Below are positions 57,386 to 64,000 of a stretch of 64,000 nt of DNA, in pieces. Within the stretch, counting starts at the first letter, position 1; the number at the start of each line of letters is the position of its first letter. The position numbers and the translations under genes are program-made. The notes below the pieces were generated by a model. The model worked only from the letters and a program-made list of their open reading frames with translations. It made no database searches and was not told where the DNA came from. This DNA comes from Rhipicephalus microplus (Eukaryota > Arthropoda > Arachnida > Ixodida > Ixodidae), in assembly GCF_043290135.1 (NCBI RefSeq), contig NC_134705.1, positions 58,468,771 to 58,532,770 on the forward strand. The letters run 5' to 3'.

Positions 57386-57741
57386 CGTTGTCGCAAAAAT
57401 ACCAAATGCTCTACAACGCAAATATATGACGTATTCCGTGCTCTACAATACGCCTTCTGATCTTGTACCTTCATACACTTGTTTTCAATTCATTTTTATG
57501 GAATACTGAACTCGCACAAGATATTCATCATTTTTTTTAATGATTTTCTGTGAAAGTGTTTACGAGGGGAGGTCATGGCACCCTCCCTCTATCTCACGCC
57601 TGTAATAAATATTGATGTGGTACGTGAACACTAGTACATGGAGATATGAGTCAATAGATTTGGGAAGAAATGTGAGCTGATATAAGGCTGATATTAATGC
57701 TGAAGATGAACATGTAGGACGATAGGTCGGCAATATAAGTT

Positions 57742-57930
57742 GGAGCTCACACAGACTTGCTCAAGAAATGTACTTTGCGTTTATGGCTCACTCAGACTCA
57801 GGCTCGCCAATATTTGGCTTAGTTGAACTCACTAGGGCTCAAAATCGCTAAAACATTACTCACTCAGACTCGCAGCTCGGTCCAAGTCTGAGTGTGTCAG
57901 AGTGAAAGTGAGTTTGCTGACCTATGGTGC
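57742..57930. repeat. ACTC-rich dispersed repeat, copy 2
   Basis: It contains GGCTCACTCAGACTCAGGCT and the fold-back ACTCAGACTCGCAGCTCGGT with CCAAGTCTGAGTG. It resembles the copy at 57174 in order and wording, but with many differences. Confidence 0.6.
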
Positions 57931-58502
57931 TAAATCATTTTGCTCAGAAGTTTACCCCATTGCAGCAAAGTAGACTGGGACTGAAATGGCTTCTAAAGTG
58001 CTAATGTTTATTCACTAGGCTGGTGAAAGTTCACAAGCAGCTGACGTCCACAAAAACAGTGTTCGGGAACCGTGTGACCTCTCTTACCTGAACCAGTGCC
58101 AGCATCAATAACTGCCACAGCAATGGTTTGTAGGCAGGGCTACATTTCCTGGCCAAGTTTGTAGGAAAGCTTGTGTCGGAGGCTGGTTAGTAAAACATTA
58201 TGTGAACCAAAACTGCGCTTGGGACAAAACACCACAGTCTAAGTAAACAAAGTGAACACAGTCGTTCTGTCTGTGTTCGTCTTGTCCTGCTACTACTCTG
58301 GTGTCTCGTCATAAATGTTGTTTGAGTTCACATATTAGAATGGAGAAAGTTTACACACAGCTGGCATTGCTGCAGCAGACATTGCAGCACCCCTCTGTAA
58401 TGACAACTGAGCCTAAAAAATGCTTTTATGCTTTCATATTGTACGAATATGCTTAGGGAGCCTGTGCAACTTTTTTCAGTTCTCTTTCTTTGTTGTACGC
58501 AG

Positions 58503-58776
58503 TTGTCGTGTTGTGAGCAGTGGCAGCACTGCGACCCCAGGTGAGGAGGTGATGCGCAGTCCACTGGCCAGTCTCCGCCACGCTGTTCCCAGCACGCCAC
58601 GGTCGGCCAGCGCAACTCACCCGCTGTCGTCGACTGGTCCATCATGGTCGCCCTCGTCTGCCAAGGGGGGTGGAAGCAGTGCTGGCAGCAGTGCGGGCAG
58701 TGCGGGCGGAGGCTCCACCTTCCAGGAAGACCTGCTCAGACTCATCGGACCGGACTACCTCGACAGTGATTCGGAG
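58503..58776 (+). CDS. Sipa1l: SIPA1L-like gene, window exon 10
   Basis: One base completes the Gly codon from exon 9, and 91 codons follow: CRVVSSGSTATPGEEVMRSP, ASLRHAVPSTPRSASATHPL, a Gly/Ser run, then FQEDLLRLIGPDYLDSDSE. The EDLLRLIGPDY motif resembles a conserved short helix of the SIPA1L C-terminal half. The donor is GAG|GCAAGG, a GC donor, and no GT lies nearby. An AG 18 bases downstream of the acceptor would keep the frame and could be used alternatively. Confidence 0.85.
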
Positions 58777-59193
58777 GCAAGGACCATAGATTTTTTTAAT
58801 ACATTTGCCTGGGCTAGTTTCTATTGATTGAACGCTTCCATACTACTTGTGAGCACGCACAAGGCGTCCATAGCCTGTGAGAGTGTCCAAGTTTTACAGT
58901 GCTGAATTTTGTAGCTCGCAAGAAATATGTTTCTAGAAAATGCATGATCGCGACATTTTTATATGGCTGCGCAAGTGTGAGCAACTATGCTATTGCACTG
59001 GTTGAGTCAAAGTTGAGTTCGTCTTATACACAGTTTCGGCTTGATCTGCCAATATTTTCTGGCAAAGTCATAAAATGCACTAGGTGCACCCTATAGAAGG
59101 ATGGCCTATGCACCAGAAAGTATGGTAATATGCACATAACGATGCTTTTAACATAAAGTGAAGTGAGTGTGGGTGACGAATTGATCGACCCAG
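58777..59193 (+). other. Intron 10 (417 bp, GC-AG)
   Basis: No repeat is recognised. The proposed acceptor GATCGACCCAG has a poor pyrimidine tract. It is required by the frame because a TGA lies nine bases upstream of the acceptor AG in the coding frame. Confidence 0.55.
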
Positions 59194-59429
59194 GAACCCA
59201 CTTGGTGCCCGCTTGGGCCGTCGGAGCGTCCCCGCTCGGGCCCTGAGACACCGTCCTCATCGCTGGAGCGTGCTGGAAGACGACAGGGACTGGCGCTGCG
59301 TTGCCACTCGGCTGCGGAAGACGTGATTCTCACCACTGCCCAGCCAGCACAAGTGATCGCCTGCTGTGATCTCTCGCCAACTGCCGGAGCATCGGAAGCA
59401 AGTGCAAACAATGTGGCTGATAGTGCTAG
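59194..59429 (+). CDS. Sipa1l: SIPA1L-like gene, window exon 11 (probable)
   Basis: A GC-rich open stretch in phase 0 reading EPTWCPLGPSERPRSGPETP, then SSSLERAGRRQGLALRCHSA and LSPTAGASEASANNVADSAR. It ends with two bases of a Ser codon at CTAG|GTGTGA. These two bases are exactly what exon 12 needs. The acceptor is weak and the residues are not distinctive, so this exon is less certain than the others. An alternative is that exon 10 joins another exon that I did not find. Confidence 0.6.
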
Positions 59430-60920
59430 GTGTGACATCGCGATTTTTGTTGCTCATATAAAAGCAGCAGTTGCAAAGTGAACGGGGCTTGTGCTAATTA
59501 TTGCAGAGTAATTTAGAAGCAAACAGTTCAAATACACGCGAGATTTCTATAAAACATTGACAGGAATGCCAAATATTGACTAATTCAAAAAACGCTGGGG
59601 TCTAGTTGTTTGATTATTTTATTTATAGATGCCATAATCTTTAAGAAGCTACATTAGGTGTGAACCAAATAACAGTTTTCAAGAAAGGCACAATAGTGTA
59701 CACACAAAGAGCATGCAAAGCAGCAGGTAAAGTAAGCAAAAGTAAATTGTTAAAATCTTTTCTTGGCGACAGGGAACACAGGTACACAGATGCACCGTAA
59801 AGTCACATTATTGTTCAAACCTGTCTTATCCAAGCATTTTATGTAAGAGTGCACCTTATCTTCGTAGGAAGCACAGCGACTATTATACAGAACACACAAC
59901 ACAAGCGCTGTGTAATTGTTGCTGCGCTTCCTGCAAAGATGGATTCATACCAACTGGCCCGCTACAATTGTTTATTGAGAGTGCAAGTCTAGCACGTCAC
60001 GCAAGTCTTGCAAAAAGGTAAATTAGTTTACAGAGTCCTACTCACTAGCATTCACAACACCCCAGTCGCCACGAATGCATCGAACTTTCTGGTGACCGAG
60101 GCTGTAGGAGCGTTTCGTTAATGTATAGTGGCATTTTTGTGAATCAATACCCCTGCCCTGACACGACAGTACTTTATGCATTGCTGCAGTCTTTCTGCCT
60201 AGCCACAATTATGCATAGCCCATTCTGTTTTGCGGTCTACCCTAAGAGTACAGTCTCTAGATCAATTATGAAGGCTGCGTGATAGCCAGCCATCCACTGC
60301 AGCACTCATCTTGGCTGTTTAACTTGCACCATTTTTTTTATGGTGATATTGTGTTCCATTATACTTGGAAGTACTTATTATAGTCAGGTGTAATAAAGTC
60401 TTCATAGTTTATTTGTATAATCCGCATAAAATGTTTTCTAGCAGAAAAATTGGTGTGTGACTTTTGTGGAAATTGAGCGTTGTGGCTTGGCATCATGGCT
60501 GACGCTGCACACAAATCAGACTAGAGCAAATTGTTGCACCGCCACAGAGGAAGGAAACAGAGCTGATGTTGAAGATGTGACCGTGTTGATTTATGCAGCA
60601 GAATGTTTTCACAATTGATTCACTGAGTTCAATAGGTTGTAAGTTGTAACTTAATAAAATTAAGACTGCCTTGGTAACATGCAGAATAATGTGTTGTTTT
60701 TTTTTTTGAATAGTTTGGAAACTTCAGATAATTGATCTGAAGTGAGTATCAAGTAGCATAATATTCATTCGCCTCATTGGAAGTAAGATGTATATGTGCA
60801 AGGCTGCAAATGCATGCTTTCACGGAGCATCTGGGAATAAAAAATAAACGCAAATCTTTCCAGCAGTTTCCCGCTTTTTGAATCCACTTTCTTTCTGTTT
60901 CCTGCATGCTTTCCATCCAG
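59430..60920 (+). other. Intron 11 (1.5 kb)
   Basis: AT-rich, with a T tract near 60695. No coding sequence or transposon is recognised. The acceptor TTTCCATCCAG follows a pyrimidine-rich tract. Confidence 0.6.
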
Positions 60921-61011
60921 CTCTGGAAGCAGCAGCAACCTCAAGCAGCCAGAGCAGAGACTGCAAGACCTCGAGGACAAAGTGGTGAAGCTCCAGGAAA
61001 CCCTAGCCCAG
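60921..61011 (+). CDS. Sipa1l: SIPA1L-like gene, window exon 12 (start of C-terminal coiled coil)
   Basis: One base completes a Ser codon, then SGSSSNLKQPEQRLQDLEDK and VVKLQETLAQ. The LQDLEDKVVKLQETLAQ stretch has heptad-spaced leucines and matches the coiled coil that ends SIPA1L proteins. The exon ends on a codon. The following bases are GCAAGT, a fourth GC donor; reading straight on stays open for about 190 bases but is not protein-like. The rest of the coiled coil should lie right of the window. Confidence 0.85.
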
Positions 61012-62570
61012 GCAAGTGGTCCTGGGACAGTCATTTGGGGGTTACGGCAGGGTGGGCTTAAAATTAGTAGCGACGTTCACTTGTGTAGATTGTGTGTTCC
61101 TAAAATGTTATTCCGATTGTGCAAAAAAAAAAATACGGCTCTTTTTTTGCGCACTGCCTCGTGGCAGCACCTAGTTTGCTTTTTGCGTTGTCTCTGTTAG
61201 TCAAATGACAAGCGTGGCTGGCCGTAGGGGTGTTAGGAATGGCTGCAATGACCTCTCACATTGAAAGTGGATGTGAATGTTCAAGAAATGTGTGTTATCA
61301 AGAAGGCTACAAAATTAATCTTGCAAGGGATCTCAATTAGGGAGAAAACAAAGTCACTGCTTGCACTGTACCACTTATTTCATGATGTGGCAAAGCTCCA
61401 CAGTGCCAACGTCAAGATAAGCTGGTCTCATTGGCGAGCACTTTTGTTTGGCAACGTGTCATAGTTTCCGATACTGCGTGTTCACTGGATAGAGTGGAAA
61501 GCAAGTTCAGTTCCATTAACGTAGAATTCGCGGCGCACCACTCTGGACAACGTTGTGTAAGGTTTTGATGTGAAGCTGTGGGGATGGAGCAAATGTCACA
61601 ACGTTTTTAGGTCATCCTAGCTTTTTTTGCACATTACATTGGCCCTGCATCTCTTTCAGCTTTATGTGTGACACACAGCCATTGTAATGAGAGACTTGCT
61701 TGTGCAGCAACATGTTACAGTTGCAACGTCTCAGACGTAAGAAAACTGACTTTTTTTTACGTTATTTAGAGGTATAGTGAACAAAAATACAAAAAAAAAC
61801 AAAAAAAACTGCGAGATTCTGCTCCAAAGTTGCCAGTGTTCTGAAAAAGAAAGTTTGTTTCACATTTTTTGTACAGTTGGCTGTGTATTGGGCGGATTGT
61901 CAGCACGCAGCAGCTGCTAGCGAGTGCGAGTCGTGACATCAGATTCTCCCAATCAAGGGAGCACGTGCTCCTCTTCCCTTTCTCCACCTCCTTTCATTCC
62001 ACTCTCCCCCTTCCACATAAGAGCTGATCCTTTATCCCTGCCAGGAGCATTGTTCGCTGTAGGGGCTGTTCATAGTAGTTCCGAAACCGTGTGGGGAGGT
62101 GAGCGGGTTGAGACTTGGGTGACAGCTGCCATTAGTGACATGTCCGTTTTCGGCAAGTGTAACATCACCTTCTCTAGATCACGGCGCGGCCGCTGGAAGC
62201 GGACTTTTGTTAAAAAATTATTAAATTCATGATATTCCTTTAGTTTCTGCCTGAAAGGAAGGTTGTCTCTATCAATTTCAACACGCAGTCTATCAGTGTG
62301 GCTGAAAATTATGGCGGCAGAAATTTTGTTCAGTACCTATATAAAACGCCCAGGCCAAAATTTAGTTGTGGTGTGGCAGTTGTGGTTTGATCTGCATACA
62401 CAGATACAGAAAGGCCCAGAGGAAAGAGGGCATTTTTATTGCGATAGAACTTATATGGACACTCTCCGCTGCTTTGTACCGTTGGCGTGGGCGTCGGCGT
62501 AAATGTCATGCACCGTATACATATTTATATATAAGAAAACGGAAGAAAAAAAAATCCAGAAAGAAAACAT
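61012..62570 (+). other. Downstream of exon 12, presumed intron
   Basis: No further exon is recognised before the end of the window. The plus frame at 61261-61464 resembles nothing known. Pyrimidine-rich stretches near 61970-62010 are not followed by a convincing exon. Confidence 0.5.
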
Positions 62571-62642
62571 TCCGGCGCGCGGAATCGAACGTGGGAGCTC
62601 TGCGTCATGAAAGCGAGGCGTTAACCACTGAGCCACACCGGA
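62571..62642 (-). repeat. tRNA-like SINE head or tRNA pseudogene
   Basis: Seventy-two bases on the minus strand begin TCCGGTGTGGCTCAGTGGTT and end GTTCGATTCCGCGCGCCGGA. The acceptor stem (TCCGGTG with CGCCGGA) pairs in all seven positions, counting one G-T pair. The A box TGGCTCAGTGG and B box GTTCGATTCC are present. The D stem, anticodon stem and T stem do not pair properly, so it is not a working tRNA gene. The A-rich DNA on its 3' side supports a retroposed copy. Confidence 0.7.
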
Positions 62643-63171
62643 GCACATTCTTCACCGCTCAAACAGCAAGCTACTTAAACCTACCACTTACCGCTGCTCA
62701 CGAGTATTTGGGGGGGGGGGGGGGGGGGCTTGTGTTCTGAGCATTACCAGCAAGATGGCGCAAAGAGCGCGCGTCGCCACATTGCGCGGCGGCGCCCGCT
62801 CTAATCTACGCATATTTTGTTGGGCGAGATAAAGGCGATCTCGCGGCAGGGAGGAGGGGAAGGTCGTACGCTTTAGCTGGCCTCTGGCTTTACCTGGAAC
62901 AATTCTGTTGAAGTTACCGGGTGCACAAAAATCACTCCAATCAATGCAGTCTCCGTTTGCGAAAAGCGCCCGCTTTTCAGACACAGCAAAGTAACAAATG
63001 AGATGCTTATTCGCGTGCATCCATACCTGTGTGTACGTTTTGTGCGTCATTTGTGCATGAGGAATGCAGGGCATGTTTTGATTTGCTTTTAATTCTGTGT
63101 GTGAGCCTTCAATTCATTGCTATCGCATTCATTGCTTTGCCTTTCCGGCAAAGCTATGACTTTTTTCAGAC
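62643..63171. other. Unassigned stretch with a poly-G tract
   Basis: A GC-rich segment at 62740-62900 contains ATGGCG..GCGCGCGTCGC text. No gene or repeat family is recognised other than the poly-G run at 62710-62728. Confidence 0.4.
62710..62728 (+). repeat. Poly-G tract (19 bases)
   Basis: Nineteen G residues in a row after TATTT. It is like the tract at 28454-28473 and could form a G-quadruplex. Confidence 0.9.
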
Positions 63172-63787
63172 TACAGTCAACTCTCGTTAATTCAAACTCA
63201 AAGGGATCTCTGAATTCTGTTTGAATTATCAGAAGTTCTCAGATGGTTGAAGTGACACCACACATTATGATTAGGCATTGATTTTATCACGTTTAAAACT
63301 TTTTTAGCATTTTTAAACCCTAACTGCACACAATGAACAAAAAGCAATGGTGTATGGTCCACAAGTTTATTGGCCATCTGAGAAATTGTGAATTGCCAAC
63401 TGCTTCTTTGCTATATGTGCCTTCAGTACAAACCCATGTATACCAGTTGTGAAGCATCTTGGTTTACTATGTGTGTGCTTCGTTTGAAACATTTGTTTAC
63501 TAGCAAAGCTTTTTTTCTTGAAGGCTTGAGACACTTATTTTTCATTTTTAGACTATTAGGATTATGAAGGTACATATATTTTGAAACATTAGTGGGAAAG
63601 CAGCAGATAATTTCTGGTGCGAAACCTCAAAAGGTATGAATTAATCGAGTGATGAAATTTGAATTAAGAGGCGTTAAAAGAATAGAATACATTGAAATAA
63701 TAGATAGCCAACCGAAAAATTTAATTTTTGTTTGAATTAACCGAAAGTATGAATTATCAGAGTTTGAATTATTGCAAGTCTACTGTA
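63172..63787. mobile_element. 616-bp Tigger-derived MITE
   Basis: The left terminus TACAGTCAACTCTCGTTAAT and the right terminus (inverse TACAGTAGACTTGCAATAAT) bound it, with TA at each end. Both ends carry AATTCAAACTC just inside. It has no coding content. Confidence 0.8.
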
Positions 63788-64000
63788 TTTAAGTTGGATT
63801 TTCGTTAACTGCTCTGTTACTGTATCATTATTTTAGCACCTTCTGTGTAGAAGAATTCATAGGCAGCTGTACTTTGCTTATATAAAAGGTCAAATTTCAC
63901 TGACCACAAAATTTTTGTCTTACAAGAAGTTGTAAATTTCTTCAACTTTTTCATATTCAGGTTTTAACATAAGGGCAATCTCATGTTACTGCTGGATGAA
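63788..64000. other. Unassigned right edge of the window
   Basis: AT-rich sequence without recognisable features. Confidence 0.4.

Larger units (their letters stand above)
51718..58502 (+). other. Intron 9 (6.8 kb)
   Basis: It contains a pogo element (52575-53673), a Tigger remnant (53714-54152), a SINE remnant (56197) and two ACTC-rich repeats (57174, 57742). The stretches 51718-52574, 54153-56196 and 56330-57170 show nothing recognised apart from A/T tracts. Confidence 0.7.

Noticed and set aside
61012..61200. Exon 12 reading on for 190 bases after the GC donor
   Set aside because: The continuation includes an AAAAAAA-encoded Lys run and loses the heptad pattern, unlike SIPA1L coiled coils; a GC donor fits better.
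62571..62642. Functional tRNA gene on the minus strand
   Set aside because: Only the acceptor stem pairs well; D, anticodon and T stems are broken.

Overview
The window reads as nuclear DNA of a hard tick, most likely a metastriate ixodid. Three things point there: copies of a tRNA-derived SINE resembling the tick element Ruka, a spliced animal gene whose small GC-rich exons sit in large AT-richer introns, and a dense mixture of arthropod transposons (Tigger/pogo, Mutator-like, gypsy, CR1-like, RTE and probably Penelope). I see no bacterial operons, CRISPR arrays or rRNA genes.

One host gene spans the window on the + strand: the middle and C-terminal part of a SIPA1L-type (signal-induced proliferation-associated 1-like, SPAR/RapGAP family) protein. 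I placed twelve exons, from 4322 to 61011, whose splice phases all agree, giving about 627 residues. In order they hold the segment before the PDZ domain, the PDZ domain (exons 1-3), a long Ser/Pro/Gly-rich tail (exons 4-11) and the start of the C-terminal coiled coil (exon 12). The RapGAP domain should lie left of the window and the end of the coiled coil right of it. Four of the twelve donors read GC instead of GT.

Layout. 1-4321: upstream intron with a MITE end, a pogo-like remnant and a Tigger deletion derivative. 4437-20033 (intron 1): a MITE, a Mutator-like (MULE) element containing a CR1-like LINE, a SINE, and a Tigger element split by a gypsy retrotransposon and by a second Tigger derivative, then a probable Penelope remnant. 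20172-33207 (intron 2): a second gypsy element, a SINE, two adjacent MULE elements, and two RTE LINE fragments in opposite orientation. 33208-35826: exons 3-5, with a MITE filling half of intron 3. 35827-40963: a nearly complete Tigger. 41133-45109: half of a Tigger derivative. 45110-46739: exons 7 and 8, accompanied by three perfect inverted repeats. 46740-51617: a MULE with an almost intact transposase, and a MITE. 51718-58502: a pogo element whose termini match the MITE family, a Tigger remnant, a SINE remnant and an ACTC-rich repeat pair. 58503-64000: exons 10-12, a tRNA-like repeat, a poly-G tract and a MITE.

Only the SIPA1L exons look like host coding sequence. By family knowledge the protein would join a RapGAP activity to a PDZ scaffold at the cell cortex or synapse. 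All other coding-like stretches are transposon genes at different stages of decay. The two best preserved are the MULE transposase at 47570-49702 (one in-frame stop) and the Tigger transposase at 37901-39110 (two frameshifts, all three DDD residues kept).
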